A stretch of DNA of 64,000 nucleotides from assembly GCA_018268855.1 (NCBI GenBank), contig JAFDVR010000017.1:186001-250000 (forward strand), in the 5' to 3' direction. A program made the position numbers and the translations under genes. Position 1 is the stretch's first letter; every line of letters begins with the position of its first letter. The notes under the pieces were generated by a model, which was given only the letters and a program-made list of their open reading frames with translations, was not told the DNA's origin and made no database searches. The stretch is from Acidobacteriota bacterium. GTDB lineage: Bacteria; Acidobacteriota; Terriglobia; Terriglobales; Acidobacteriaceae. This document shows, in pieces, positions 1 through 9,215 of the stretch.

Positions 1-93
1 GCCAATGTATCCCGCTGGGCAGCACGTTTGCAGTAAATTGCAAAAATTGTGCCCATATTGGGGGTAATTCGACGTTTTTCAGCTTCTTGTTTT

Positions 94-126
94 AGAAAAA
101 CCGCGAATTTATCCCGTAAATTCGCG
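94..126 (-). terminator. Intrinsic terminator downstream of rfbG
   Basis: A perfect 9-bp inverted repeat (102-110 with 118-126, 7-nt loop) lies 24 bases past the rfbG stop. On the minus strand it is followed by a T-rich stretch (GGTTTTTCT). The shape and position fit a Rho-independent terminator for rfbG. I recognise no gene in bases 1-149. Confidence 0.7.
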
Positions 127-149
127 ATTCCTGCCTCGCCAATGCGTTT

Positions 150-1256
150 TTAGATATTTCCGGCAATCAGCTTCTCATAAGCCGAAATCTGCTCCAGCGT
201 CAGCTTGTGCATATCCGCCCCAGCCTGCCATTGCTTGTACCAGTCCACCAGCCACTCCAGCGTGGTTCCAATGCGCAGATTGGGTTTCCACCCAAGCTCC
301 ATGCGGGCTTTCGAGGCATCCAGCTTCAGATAACCAGCCTCATGCGGCCCCGGATCACCGTCCTGCACCCATTTGGCATTATCGCCCCACACTGAGACCA
401 TCTTATCGGCAATGCGTCCCACCGGCCACGCATCATCGTCCGTCGGGCCAAAGTTCCACCCCGAAGCGGCTGACACATTGCCCTTATAAAGCTCCTCTGC
501 CAGACGCATGTAACCCCATAAAGGTTCAAGCACATGCTGCCACGGACGGATCGAATGAGGCCGCCGGATCTTTACATCTTCATCCGCCAGAAAGCCTCGA
601 ACCAAGTCAGGAATCAATCTGTCCAGCGACCAGTCGCCGCCACCGATGACGTTGCCGGCACGTCCTGAGGCGATGAGCGTTTGGTGAGTTTTGCCGAAGT
701 GTGCGGGGTTGAAGAAGCTCTGTCGATAGGCCGCTGTCACGATCTCAGAGCAAGCTTTCGACGACGAGTAGGGATCATAGCCGCCGAGAGGGTCGGTCTC
801 GCGATAGCCCCACACCCATTCCTTATTTTCGTAGCACTTATCCGTGGTAACTGAAACGACAGCACGAACGTTTTCTGCTGCGCGGGCAGCTTCCAAAAGG
901 TGGGCTGTGCCGAGCACGTTGGTGGAGTAGGTGCCAAGCGGGTCTTCGTAGGAGTAGCGCACCAGCGGCTGCGCCGCCATGTGGATGACGATCTCTGGCT
1001 GAAACGCTGTTATCTCGCGTTTCAAATGATCTAAATCAAGAATATTTCCGCGAATATCGTCAATTACGGACGGAATTTTCGCAGCGTCGAGAAGGTTGGG
1101 GTCTGTGCACGGATCGAGTGCATAGCCGCGGACATGGGCACCGAGCTGCGCGAGCCAGAGCGACATCCATCCGCCTTTGAAGCCGGTGTGTCCGGTCATG
1201 AAGACCTTGCGGCCTTTCCAAACTGCGCGATTAGGTCCGGTCACGAGTGCTTCCAT
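150..1256 (-). CDS. rfbG: CDP-glucose 4,6-dehydratase
   Basis: Extended SDR enzyme that turns CDP-D-glucose into CDP-4-keto-6-deoxyglucose, the entry step to CDP-linked 3,6-dideoxyhexoses. An N-terminal NAD-binding GHTGFKG motif lies at residues 22-28, the TDKCYENKEW block in the middle, and the catalytic YSSSK (Y-x-x-x-K) near residue 163. The 368-aa length is normal for RfbG. I chose the ATG at 1256: the longer frame opens with a TTG at 1289, and the extra 11 residues do not belong to the fold. It is divergent from rfbH across a 197-nt gap (1257-1453) that must hold both promoters. A minus-strand terminator follows. Pairing with RfbH supports the CDP-sugar assignment over other epimerases. 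Confidence 0.93.
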   Translation of the reverse strand: MEALVTGPNRAVWKGRKVFMTGHTGFKGGWMSLWLAQLGAHVRGYALDPCTDPNLLDAAKIPSVIDDIRGNILDLDHLKREITAFQPEIVIHMAAQPLVRYSYEDPLGTYSTNVLGTAHLLEAARAAENVRAVVSVTTDKCYENKEWVWGYRETDPLGGYDPYSSSKACSEIVTAAYRQSFFNPAHFGKTHQTLIASGRAGNVIGGGDWSLDRLIPDLVRGFLADEDVKIRRPHSIRPWQHVLEPLWGYMRLAEELYKGNVSAASGWNFGPTDDDAWPVGRIADKMVSVWGDNAKWVQDGDPGPHEAGYLKLDASKARMELGWKPNLRIGTTLEWLVDWYKQWQAGADMHKLTLEQISAYEKLIAGNI

Positions 1257-1453
1257 CAGAGCTCTACCTTTTCTCGAAAATGAAATCAATGTAGCGAAAT
1301 CAGCAGAATTCAGCGCGTAATTCCATGAAAGAGACGTTTTTACAACAAATCTGATTCAAAACCAACGGCGCAAACAGGCCGCTATGCATCTTTGAGTATG
1401 CCATTCATCTGCGTTATTTGAGTGCTTTACGTTTGTTAGACTGATAAGAATTT

Positions 1454-2800
1454 ATGACGGACAAAGCGCATCAACTTCGGCAACAGATTCTTGACCTCAC
1501 CGCCCAGTTTCAAGCTGAAGTTTCAGCGCCAAAACCCTTTGTCCCCGGCACCAGCAACGTTCCCGTTTCCGGCAAAGTGATTGACGGTGCGGATGTTGCG
1601 GCTGTTGTGGATTCGGCCCTGGATGCATGGTTTACCACCGGACGCTGGGCCAAGGATTTTGAACGTAAACTTGCGCGTTTCATCGGTGTTCGTTCTGCTT
1701 CGCTCGTAAATTCTGGCTCTTCTGCAAACCTTGTGGCTTTTTCGGCGCTTACTTCGCCGAAGCTGGGTGATCGCCAGATCAAACCCGGCGATGAAGTGAT
1801 TACCGTGGCTGCTGGATTTCCGACCACCGTGAATCCGATTCTGCAGAACCGTTGCGTCCCTGTGTTTATCGATGTCACATTCCCCACGTATGAAGTGGAT
1901 GTGACGATGCTTGAAGCAGCACGCAGTGAGAAGACGAAAGCTGTAATGATCGCGCACACGCTTGGTAATGTCTTCGATCTGGATGCGGTGACGGCGTTCT
2001 GCAAGAAGTACAAGCTGTGGCTGATCGAGGACTGCTGCGACGCGCTCGGCTCTACGTACAAAGGCCAGAAGGTGGGAACCTTCGGTGATATCTCCACTGT
2101 AAGTTTCTATCCTGCGCACCACATCACCATGGGCGAGGGCGGCGCCGTGATGACGGACAAGCCAGCGTTGCAGGTGCTGATCGACAGCTTCCGCGACTGG
2201 GGCCGTGACTGCTGGTGCGAACCCGGCGTGGACAACACCTGCGGCAAGCGCTTCGACTGGCAGCTTGGCACGTTGCCCTGCGGATACGACCACAAGTACA
2301 CCTATTCGCATGTGGGCTATAACCTGAAGGCGACTGACATGCAGGCCGCTCTCGGCGTTTCGCAGATTGAGAAGCTGCCGGAGTTTATCGCGCGCCGCAA
2401 AGAGAACTTCGCTTATCTGAAGAATGCTTTGCAGCCGCTGGAAGATGTATTGATTCTTCCGCAGGCGACCGAAGGCTCGGACCCGAGCTGGTTTGGGTTC
2501 CCGATTGGTGTGAAGGAAGATGCACCATTTACACGTGATCAACTGACGAAGGCCCTGGAGGCGGCAAAGATTGGCACGCGTAACATCTTTGCCGGCAACC
2601 TGACGCGTCAGCCTGCCTATGAGGGCTGGGAGTTCCGCGTAGTGGGTGATTTGAAGAACACTGATTTTGTGATGAACCAGACATTCTGGATTGGCGTGTT
2701 CCCGGGTTTGAGTAAGGAGATGCTCGATCACATGGTGCATACCGCAACCGAGTTTGTGAAACAAGCAAAGTTGCTGCCGATTACAGCATTTTCAAAGTAG
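1454..2800 (+). CDS. rfbH: CDP-4-keto-6-deoxy-D-glucose-3-dehydrase (E1, RfbH)
   Basis: PMP-dependent, iron-sulfur C3-dehydrase acting on the RfbG product to give the 3,6-dideoxy-3,4-enamine intermediate. It has the aspartate-aminotransferase fold, but the PLP lysine is replaced by histidine in SFYPAHH (H222/H223), the hallmark of E1/RfbH. The [2Fe-2S] cysteine pattern is complete: C195-x57-C253-x-C255-x7-C263. At 448 aa it has the family length. The reductase partner (E3/RfbI/AscD) is not in this window. Start is ATG 1454 with no strong Shine-Dalgarno. It heads a plus-strand run of eight more genes (2863-9676), spaced by 62 nt from the next and then mostly overlapping. Confidence 0.93.
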   Translation: MTDKAHQLRQQILDLTAQFQAEVSAPKPFVPGTSNVPVSGKVIDGADVAAVVDSALDAWFTTGRWAKDFERKLARFIGVRSASLVNSGSSANLVAFSALTSPKLGDRQIKPGDEVITVAAGFPTTVNPILQNRCVPVFIDVTFPTYEVDVTMLEAARSEKTKAVMIAHTLGNVFDLDAVTAFCKKYKLWLIEDCCDALGSTYKGQKVGTFGDISTVSFYPAHHITMGEGGAVMTDKPALQVLIDSFRDWGRDCWCEPGVDNTCGKRFDWQLGTLPCGYDHKYTYSHVGYNLKATDMQAALGVSQIEKLPEFIARRKENFAYLKNALQPLEDVLILPQATEGSDPSWFGFPIGVKEDAPFTRDQLTKALEAAKIGTRNIFAGNLTRQPAYEGWEFRVVGDLKNTDFVMNQTFWIGVFPGLSKEMLDHMVHTATEFVKQAKLLPITAFSK

Positions 2801-2862
2801 AGTTGCATCAGAACTAAAAGCGCTATAGCAACAAAGAATTCAAGAGACCAGGAAAGATTCCC

Positions 2863-3660
2863 ATGAATGCACGCGAACGCAAGATGCTTGAGATCCTCAA
2901 GAAAGGCCGTGAGGAATACGGCTATGTCTCAGTCAAAGCAGAGTATGAGGCAGAAGGTACACGTGTGGATGAGCTTCTGCGTCTCGTTGAAATCTGTCGC
3001 AAAGCCGGCCTAAAGCTGGGCGTTAAAGTAGGTGGATGCGAGGCGATGCGCGATCTGATGGAGACGAAGCAGATCGGTGTGGACTACATCATTGCTCCTA
3101 TGATCGAAAGTTGCTATGCCTTATCAAAGTTTGCTGAGGCAATCGACAAAGTCTATCCGAAGGAAGAGCAGGTCGACACCGATTTTCTATTCAACCTAGA
3201 GACGATCAACGCTTTTCAGAATCTGAATGAGATGTGCGACTTCGCACAAAAATCCCCGCAAATAGCCGGCGTAGTCTTCGGCCGCGTGGATTTTTCACTC
3301 TCGGCAAAGCTTGGCCGTGATGCGATCAATGGTCGCGAAGTGACTGATTATGTACTGAAGACTGCTGAAGCATGTAAGAAGCGCGATCTTGATCTGGTGG
3401 TAGGCGGAGGCGTTTCCAGCGACTCCATCACTGTGCTGAAAGAGATGGTAGACGTTCACCTGACACGCTTCGAGACACGCAAGGTGATCTTCGACGCTCA
3501 GGCAGCAAAAGCTAATCATATCGATCAGGGCCTTTTGAACGCGGTGCATTTTGAGCTGCTGTGGTTGCTGAATAAGCGCGAATACTATAGCCAGATCGGC
3601 CAGGAAGACGCCAAGCGCATCGACATGCTGGAGAAGCGCTGGGCGGTACTGAACCGGTAA
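2863..3660 (+). CDS. HpcH/HpaI-type aldolase/citrate-lyase family protein
   Basis: Class II pyruvate-type aldolase fold (PF03328 superfamily), 265 aa. Visible landmarks are the IIAPMIES strand, the FLFNLET block whose Glu would bind the divalent metal, and [12 protein letters not shown], matching the family's G-x-x-D-L-S metal-Asp loop. Members cleave or form C-C bonds between pyruvate or oxaloacetate and aldehydes. The substrate here is unknown. It sits between rfbH and an SDR in a nucleotide-sugar operon and its stop overlaps the next start by one base, so I infer it adds or removes a short carbon unit during synthesis of the unusual sugar. A Shine-Dalgarno (CAGGAAAG) precedes ATG 2863. Confidence 0.75.
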   Translation: MNARERKMLEILKKGREEYGYVSVKAEYEAEGTRVDELLRLVEICRKAGLKLGVKVGGCEAMRDLMETKQIGVDYIIAPMIESCYALSKFAEAIDKVYPKEEQVDTDFLFNLETINAFQNLNEMCDFAQKSPQIAGVVFGRVDFSLSAKLGRDAINGREVTDYVLKTAEACKKRDLDLVVGGGVSSDSITVLKEMVDVHLTRFETRKVIFDAQAAKANHIDQGLLNAVHFELLWLLNKREYYSQIGQEDAKRIDMLEKRWAVLNR

Positions 3661-4373
3661 TGGCCGGCGCATATCACCTGCTTGTTTTTGGCGCCAGCGG
3701 CGCGCTCGGGTCAGCCATCTGCGAGATGGCCCTGACAAAGGGTTGGCGAGTCACAGGCGTGGCCCGCTCGATTCCAGCCAAACCGCCGCATGGCGCACGC
3801 ATGCTTGCGCTTGATCCGTTGTCATCCGAGTTTTCGATTTCAAGTCTTGCAAGTGATGGCGGATATGATGCTGTGTGCTGGGCGCAGGGCGCAAATGCTA
3901 CGGATAACGTATACAACGTAGATGCTGAGCATCATATGCAGATGTACAACGCAAACTGCCTGTACGTTCTGGCAACACTTAAGGCGCTACTTGCGGAAGA
4001 ACTGCTGCTTAAGCCTGCGAGGTTGTGCGTCATCAGTTCCATCTGGCAGCAGCTTGCGCGCCAGAACAAGCTTTCTTATTGCATGACGAAGGCGGCTGTG
4101 GAAGGACTTGTGCTGTCTGCCTCTGCCGACCTGGCGAAAGATGGTCATCTGATCAACGCAGTGCTTCCTGGAGCAGTGGATACGCCGATGACGCGCAAGG
4201 CGTTGAAGGCGGAGCAGATCGATGCAATTGCAAAGGGAACGCAGTTTGACCGGTTGACCTCGCTCGACGATGTCGCGTCGATTGTCTGTTATCTCTGTTC
4301 GCCCGAGAACACGGGCGTTACCGGGCAGTTTGTGGCTGCCGATCTGGGGTGGAGTCGTGTCCGCATCGTTTGA
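3660..4373 (+). CDS. SDR family oxidoreductase
   Basis: Classical short-chain dehydrogenase/reductase, 237 aa. The cofactor loop reads FGASGALG at residues 8-15, the catalytic Ser lies in CVISSIW, and Y-x-x-x-K is YCMTK. The C-terminal segment VAADLGW resembles the V-D-G-G region of family members. It starts at ATG 3660, sharing one base with the upstream aldolase stop, so the two are translationally coupled. The end overlaps the cyclase start (GTG 4357). It is probably a keto-sugar reductase acting on an intermediate of this cluster; substrate and stereochemistry cannot be read from sequence. Confidence 0.85.
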   Translation: MAGAYHLLVFGASGALGSAICEMALTKGWRVTGVARSIPAKPPHGARMLALDPLSSEFSISSLASDGGYDAVCWAQGANATDNVYNVDAEHHMQMYNANCLYVLATLKALLAEELLLKPARLCVISSIWQQLARQNKLSYCMTKAAVEGLVLSASADLAKDGHLINAVLPGAVDTPMTRKALKAEQIDAIAKGTQFDRLTSLDDVASIVCYLCSPENTGVTGQFVAADLGWSRVRIV

Positions 4374-5433
4374 AATTGGATCTTCTAGTGGAAGCTATCG
4401 CGTAGAAGTGGAATGCGGATCGTTTCAGCGATCGCTTAGTGGGTTTGCCGGGTCGGCGGTGATTGCCGACGAATTTTTCAAGCCTCGTTTTGAAGAAGCA
4501 GGGGCGCAGGCCGTGTTTGTGGAAGCGGTGGAGACGAACAAGTCTCTGGAGGCTTCACCTGGTCTGATTGAGCAGATGCGCCGATCTGGAGCGAACCGTC
4601 AGACGAGGATGGTTGCGGTAGGCGGCGGCATCATTCAGGATCTGTCTGCATTTATTGCATCCGTCTACATGCGTGGTTTGCGATGGACGTATATGCCGAC
4701 GACAGTGCTGGCGATGGTGGACTCATGTATCGGCGGAAAAAGTTCGATCAATGTTGGGCCGTATAAAAACCTTGTTGGTACGTTTCATCCGCCGGAAGTG
4801 ATCCTGATCGATCCTGAAGTGATTGCGACCTTGCCTGAAGATCAGCGCGCGAGCGGTCTGATTGAAGCGGCGAAGATCTGTTTTTGTCGTGGAGAGGAGG
4901 CCTTTGCACGCCATGTTGCTTGCAAGCCTTCTACGCAAATGAGTGCGGAGTCGCTGGAGCCGTTGATCATCAACAGTCTTCAGTCGAAAAAGTGGTTTAT
5001 TGAGATTGATGAGTTCGATAAGAACGAACGACTACTGCTGAACTTCGGTCATACGTTCGGTCATGCGATTGAGGGTGCAACGCACTTTGCGATTGGTCAC
5101 GGCATTGCCGTGGGGCTTGGCATTATCTGCGCGCTGGAGTTTGAGCGGCTGCGCGGTGTGGACTACTCCGGCAACAAGCGTGTGGCTGCTTTGGAAACAC
5201 ATCTCGATGAGATGGTGCGGTCATGGACGCCGGTGGCTGACGAGTTGAAGAAGCTCCCGATGGATGATGTGCTGGACCGCTTTGGCTGCGATAAGAAGCA
5301 TGGCAAAGATTTCTATACGCTCATACTGGTTGCCCAGAACGGCGATGTGGAGCTGCGCAAGGTAGAGCGCAGTGACGCCACGCTGGCACAGGTGCGCACG
5401 GCGATTGAGCGGATGGTTGAGAGATACGGATGA
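4357..5433 (+). CDS. 3-dehydroquinate synthase-like sugar-phosphate cyclase (AroB-related)
   Basis: Member of the sugar-phosphate cyclase superfamily, 358 aa. The NAD loop GGG is at 89-91 (GGGIIQDL), GGK at 126-128, metal-ligand candidates at E170 (GLIEAAK), H232 (GHTFGHA) and H248 (IGHG), with K173 conserved. The 16-residue spacing of the two His ligands matches DHQS. It departs from true AroB at diagnostic places: GGGIIQDL for GGGVVGDL, GGKSSIN for GGKTGIN, and HGI where AroB has HGE. I place the start at GTG 4357 behind GGGGTGGA, because the in-frame ATG at 4270 would run 100 bases into the SDR. Inferred role: oxidation, elimination and aldol cyclisation making a carbocycle or modified sugar, not aromatic amino-acid synthesis. 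Confidence 0.8.
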   Translation: MSASFEIGSSSGSYRVEVECGSFQRSLSGFAGSAVIADEFFKPRFEEAGAQAVFVEAVETNKSLEASPGLIEQMRRSGANRQTRMVAVGGGIIQDLSAFIASVYMRGLRWTYMPTTVLAMVDSCIGGKSSINVGPYKNLVGTFHPPEVILIDPEVIATLPEDQRASGLIEAAKICFCRGEEAFARHVACKPSTQMSAESLEPLIINSLQSKKWFIEIDEFDKNERLLLNFGHTFGHAIEGATHFAIGHGIAVGLGIICALEFERLRGVDYSGNKRVAALETHLDEMVRSWTPVADELKKLPMDDVLDRFGCDKKHGKDFYTLILVAQNGDVELRKVERSDATLAQVRTAIERMVERYG

Positions 5434-7211
5434 GTGAATCGAAGTACAGCGACGTGCTGGCCCAGTGGCTGGTGGACCTTGGGTATACGCACTGTTTTTT
5501 TGTTGCCGGCGGAAACATTATGCATCTGCTGGAGAGCTGCAGTCACAAGCTGACGTGCATCCCTGTGGTGCATGAGGTGGCTGCGGGCATTGCCACGGAG
5601 TACTTCAATGAAGTGCACTTAGGGTCAAAGGCATTCGCAATGGTGACGGCGGGTCCGGGCATGACAAACCTTGTGACTGCGCTCGGCGGTGCGTGGTTGG
5701 AGTCGCGCGAGTTGCTGGTGATAGGCGGACAGGTAAAGGTTGCCGATCTGAATCGTGGTGAGGTCCGGCAACGTGGCATCCAGGAAATTGATGGTGTGGC
5801 GATTGCTGCTCCGGTGGCTGAGAAGTCGCTGTTGATGGGTAAGGTTGTCGACCGCGCAGCGTTTGCAGAGATGACGTATAGCGGACGTTCAGGACGTAAA
5901 GGGCCTGTCTTTCTTGAGATTCCACTGGATATACAGGGTGCGAAGGTGGATGCAGAGAAGCTGACGAACGCCGTGCCTTCTGATGCGCCCCACTTCAAGC
6001 CGATTGCTGAAGCGGTATTGAAAGAGATTGGCGATAAGTTGAATGTAGCGAAGCGGCCTGCGATTCTGCTAGGTGCTGGAATTGATCGCGCAACCACGGA
6101 CAAGTTGCAGAAAGAGCTTGAGCAGTTGGGTGTTCCGCTTTTTGTGACGTGGAATGCGATGGACCGGCTTGGGGCCGATCATCCGATGTATTTTGGACGC
6201 CCGAATACGTGGGGCCAGCGTTACAGCAACATTCTGATGCAGCAGACTGATCTGTTGATTGCGTTGGGAACGCGGTTGAGTTTGCAGCAGACGGGCTTCA
6301 ACTGGCAGGCGTTTGCGCCTTTGGCCGAAGTGGTGCATGTGGATTGCGATCAGGCCGAATTGGAGAAGGGGCATCCGCGCGTGGATCTTGCTATCTGCGG
6401 TGATGCGAATGAGGTGCTGCGTTCGCTGGTGAAGACCCAGCCAGGGGACAAATCGGAGTGGATCGCATTCTGCCGCGAAGTGCGCGATGCGATTCCTTTG
6501 GTTGAACCGGTGAATAATACCGGCGAGGATTATCTTTCTCCATACAAGTTTGTGGAACAGTTGGGACCGCTGACCAAGCCTGATGACCTTGTAATTCCGT
6601 GCTCAAGCGGAAGCGCGTTTACGACGATGATGCAGACGTTCGCACAGAAGTTGGGACAGCGCATTGTGACGAACAAGGGCCTGGCTTCGATGGGGTATGG
6701 TCTGAGCGGCGCGATCGGCGCAGCGGTTGCCGGAGGCGGTCGCAGAACAATCCTGGTGGAGGGCGATGGCGGGTTTATTCAGAACCTGCAGGAGCTTGGG
6801 ACTGTTGCTGCGAACAAGCTGAACCTTAAGATTTTTATCTATGACGATCATGGGTATGCGTCGATTCGCATGACGCAAATCAATTACTTCGGCGGCCGTT
6901 ACGTGGGATGCGATACGGAGACAGGACTTGGTATACCGAAGTGGGACCATCTTTTTGCGGCGTATGACATTCCCGTTATGCGGATTGGCCCTGGATATCA
7001 GAACGATCAAGAATTTTTGAAGCGGTTCAATGCGCCTGGTCCGGCGGCGTTCCTCGTGCATATCGATCCGAAGCAGACGTACTTCCCGAAGATTGCAAGC
7101 CGTGTGACGGCGAGCGGAAGCATGGAGTCGAACCCGCTGCATCGCATGTCGCCTGATCTGCCGGAGGACGTTGCGGCGAAGGTGTTTCGTTATTTGCCGG
7201 AAGGGAAGTAA
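5430..7211 (+). CDS. ThDP-dependent enzyme, acetolactate synthase-like
   Basis: Three-domain thiamine-diphosphate enzyme, 593 aa. The N-terminal Pyr domain carries the activating glutamate (VHEVAAG, E49), followed by a central domain and a C-terminal PP domain with GDG at 445-447. The Mg-ligand segment, usually N-N in acetolactate synthases, reads D472-D473 (IYDDHGY). The start ATG overlaps the cyclase stop by 4 nt (ATGA). In RfbG/RfbH settings a ThDP enzyme (YerE in yersiniose synthesis) adds a two-carbon unit from pyruvate to a 4-keto sugar; the same chemistry is a reasonable inference here. Alternatives are a decarboxylase or C-C lyase. It is not a housekeeping IlvB: its context is surface sugar and no IlvN-like subunit follows. 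Confidence 0.82.
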   Translation: MSESKYSDVLAQWLVDLGYTHCFFVAGGNIMHLLESCSHKLTCIPVVHEVAAGIATEYFNEVHLGSKAFAMVTAGPGMTNLVTALGGAWLESRELLVIGGQVKVADLNRGEVRQRGIQEIDGVAIAAPVAEKSLLMGKVVDRAAFAEMTYSGRSGRKGPVFLEIPLDIQGAKVDAEKLTNAVPSDAPHFKPIAEAVLKEIGDKLNVAKRPAILLGAGIDRATTDKLQKELEQLGVPLFVTWNAMDRLGADHPMYFGRPNTWGQRYSNILMQQTDLLIALGTRLSLQQTGFNWQAFAPLAEVVHVDCDQAELEKGHPRVDLAICGDANEVLRSLVKTQPGDKSEWIAFCREVRDAIPLVEPVNNTGEDYLSPYKFVEQLGPLTKPDDLVIPCSSGSAFTTMMQTFAQKLGQRIVTNKGLASMGYGLSGAIGAAVAGGGRRTILVEGDGGFIQNLQELGTVAANKLNLKIFIYDDHGYASIRMTQINYFGGRYVGCDTETGLGIPKWDHLFAAYDIPVMRIGPGYQNDQEFLKRFNAPGPAAFLVHIDPKQTYFPKIASRVTASGSMESNPLHRMSPDLPEDVAAKVFRYLPEGK

Positions 7212-7215
7212 GCGA

Positions 7216-8280
7216 ATGAGTGCGCGTCCGATTCCATCGACTGATCTGGATGCGGTGCTGGAGCAGACGCGTTCTTTGTGGGAAGAGATGCGTGGCGAGC
7301 GTGTCTTCATTACAGGGGGCACTGGATTCTTTGGTGCTTGGTTGCTGGAGAGTTTTGCGCATATCAACCGTGCGCTTTCGCTGAATGCGCATGCGACTGT
7401 GTTGACGCGGAATCCGGATGCGTTTCGAAAGAAGATGCCGCATATTGCTAGTAATAGCTCCATTAGTTTGCTTGCAGGAGATGTACGCGACTTTGTGTTT
7501 CCTGATGGTGAGTTTCGCTATGTGATTCATGCGGCCACGGAAGCGAGCGCGAAGCAGTTGACGGAAGCTCCGCTGGAGATGATGACGACCATCCTCGATG
7601 GCACGCGACGGACACTGGAGTTTGCAGCTTCGCATGGAACGAAGCGGTTTTTGCTGACGAGTTCCGGTGCGGTGTATGGGCGTCAGCCTGCCGAGATCGT
7701 TCATCTGCCGGAGAGTTATACAGGCGCACCGAGTTGTACGGACGCGGGCAGTGTGTATGCGGAGGGCAAGCGCGCGAGCGAGTTGATGTGCGCGGCGTAT
7801 GCGCAGACGACCGGTATGGAGTGTGCGATTGCGCGGTGCTGGGCGTTTTGCGGGCCGCATCTGGCATTGGATATCCATTTTGCAATTGGAAATTTTATTC
7901 GCGACGTAATGGCGGGCGAACCGATCAGAATTGGTGGGGATGGAACTCCGACGCGCTCATATCTGTATGCCGGTGATTTAGCGACGCATCTTTGGAAGAT
8001 GTTATTTTGCGCAAGTTCGTTGGAGCCTTATAACGTGGGTTCATCACATAGTGTGAGCATTCGTGAGTTGGCTGAAGCCGTACGTGACGCGCTGGCTCCA
8101 TCGGTTGGAATTGAGATTGCGAAACAGCCTGTGGCAGGCGCATCGATTTCGCGCTATGTGCCGTGCACGAAGAAGATTGCGCGTGACCTTGACTGCCATG
8201 AGACAGTTGGATTGACTGAGATCATCCGCCGCACGGCTGCGTGGTACGGTTGGAAGGAAGAGGGCGCAGGAGGCCGATGA
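7216..8280 (+). CDS. NAD-dependent epimerase/dehydratase family protein
   Basis: Extended SDR, 354 aa, of the nucleotide-sugar epimerase/dehydratase/reductase type. Rossmann loop TGGTGFFG lies near residue 34, the serine strand in LTSSGAVYG, and the catalytic YAEGK (Y-x-x-x-K) about 155 residues further on. It begins at ATG 7216, four bases after the ThDP gene stop, with GGAAGGGAAG upstream; the longer frame starting at 7171 would overlap that gene. Its stop overlaps the next ATG (ATGA). Probably it acts on the CDP-sugar or on a later branched product. Specificity is unknown. Confidence 0.85.
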   Translation: MSARPIPSTDLDAVLEQTRSLWEEMRGERVFITGGTGFFGAWLLESFAHINRALSLNAHATVLTRNPDAFRKKMPHIASNSSISLLAGDVRDFVFPDGEFRYVIHAATEASAKQLTEAPLEMMTTILDGTRRTLEFAASHGTKRFLLTSSGAVYGRQPAEIVHLPESYTGAPSCTDAGSVYAEGKRASELMCAAYAQTTGMECAIARCWAFCGPHLALDIHFAIGNFIRDVMAGEPIRIGGDGTPTRSYLYAGDLATHLWKMLFCASSLEPYNVGSSHSVSIRELAEAVRDALAPSVGIEIAKQPVAGASISRYVPCTKKIARDLDCHETVGLTEIIRRTAAWYGWKEEGAGGR

Positions 8281-9215
8281 AGAAGATCAGCGTCGTCAGT
8301 CCGGCTTACAATGAAGAGGGCAATCTTACGCCTCTGGTGGAGCGCGTGCGTGCGGTGTTTGCCACATTGCCGCAGTACGACTACGAGCACATTATCATCG
8401 ACAATGCTTCGACCGACGGGACTGTGGCTGAACTAAAGCAGCTTGCTTCACAGGATGCGCATGTGAAGGGCATTGTGAATGCGCGCAACTTTGGGCATAT
8501 TCGCTCGCCGCATCATGCGATTTTGGAAGCCGACGGCGACGCCGTGGTGATTCTGCTGAGCGATCTGCAGGACCCGCCGGAGTTGATCGCGGATTTTGTG
8601 CGCGAGTGGGAGATGGGCTGGATGGCCGTGGTCGGCGTGAAGACGTCGAGCGAAGAGAGCGGTTTGATGTATTGGATCCGTTCCACGTACTACCGCACTA
8701 TTGAGCGCTTAACCAGTGTAAGAGTGCTCCGTCATTACACGGGATTCGGTTTGTATGACCGGCGTGTAATCGAAGAAGTAAAACGGTTTGGCGATCCGTA
8801 TCCATACTTTCGTGGGCAAATTGCCGAAATTGGTCTGCCGACTAAGCTGATCGAATATGGGCAGAAACGGCGCGAACGCGGTATCACCAAAAACAACTGG
8901 TACACGCTTTACGATATCGCGATGCTCGGCATTACCAATCTTTCAAAGGTGCCGCTGCGGGCGGTAACTTTCGGTGGATTCGTTTTTGCGGCATTAAGCC
9001 TATTTGCTGGCTTCCTCTATCTTATTGCGAAACTCCTGTTTTGGAACCACTTTGAGCTGGGCCTTGCGCCCACTATGATCGGTCTCTTTTTTCTGGGCTC
9101 GGTGCAATTGATCGCGATAGGCATCATCGGCGAGTACGTCGGTTCCATCCACACGTTCGTTCAGAACAGGCCGCTCGTCACCGAAAAAGAGCGCATTAAC
9201 TTCGACCAACCGTGA
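8277..9215 (+). CDS. Family 2 glycosyltransferase, GtrB/dolichol-phosphate-mannose-synthase type
   Basis: Membrane-anchored GT2, 312 aa. The N-terminal GT-A domain shows SVVSPAYNEEGN and the metal/acceptor motif DLQDPPEL. Two hydrophobic helices at the C terminus (about 230-255 and 265-290) are typical of GtrB/DPM enzymes that transfer sugar onto polyprenyl phosphate at the inner membrane. The start is ATG 8277, overlapping the epimerase stop by 4 nt; the 8241 frame is an artefact. The next gene is GtrA, the usual partner. The product is presumably the undecaprenyl-linked form of the sugar made by the upstream genes, but that sugar could also be an ordinary hexose. Confidence 0.88.
   Translation: MKKISVVSPAYNEEGNLTPLVERVRAVFATLPQYDYEHIIIDNASTDGTVAELKQLASQDAHVKGIVNARNFGHIRSPHHAILEADGDAVVILLSDLQDPPELIADFVREWEMGWMAVVGVKTSSEESGLMYWIRSTYYRTIERLTSVRVLRHYTGFGLYDRRVIEEVKRFGDPYPYFRGQIAEIGLPTKLIEYGQKRRERGITKNNWYTLYDIAMLGITNLSKVPLRAVTFGGFVFAALSLFAGFLYLIAKLLFWNHFELGLAPTMIGLFFLGSVQLIAIGIIGEYVGSIHTFVQNRPLVTEKERINFDQP

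Noticed and set aside
1523..2764. 413-aa minus-strand open frame
   Set aside because: It is antisense to rfbH, which has full family motifs; no signature is found in the minus-strand translation.
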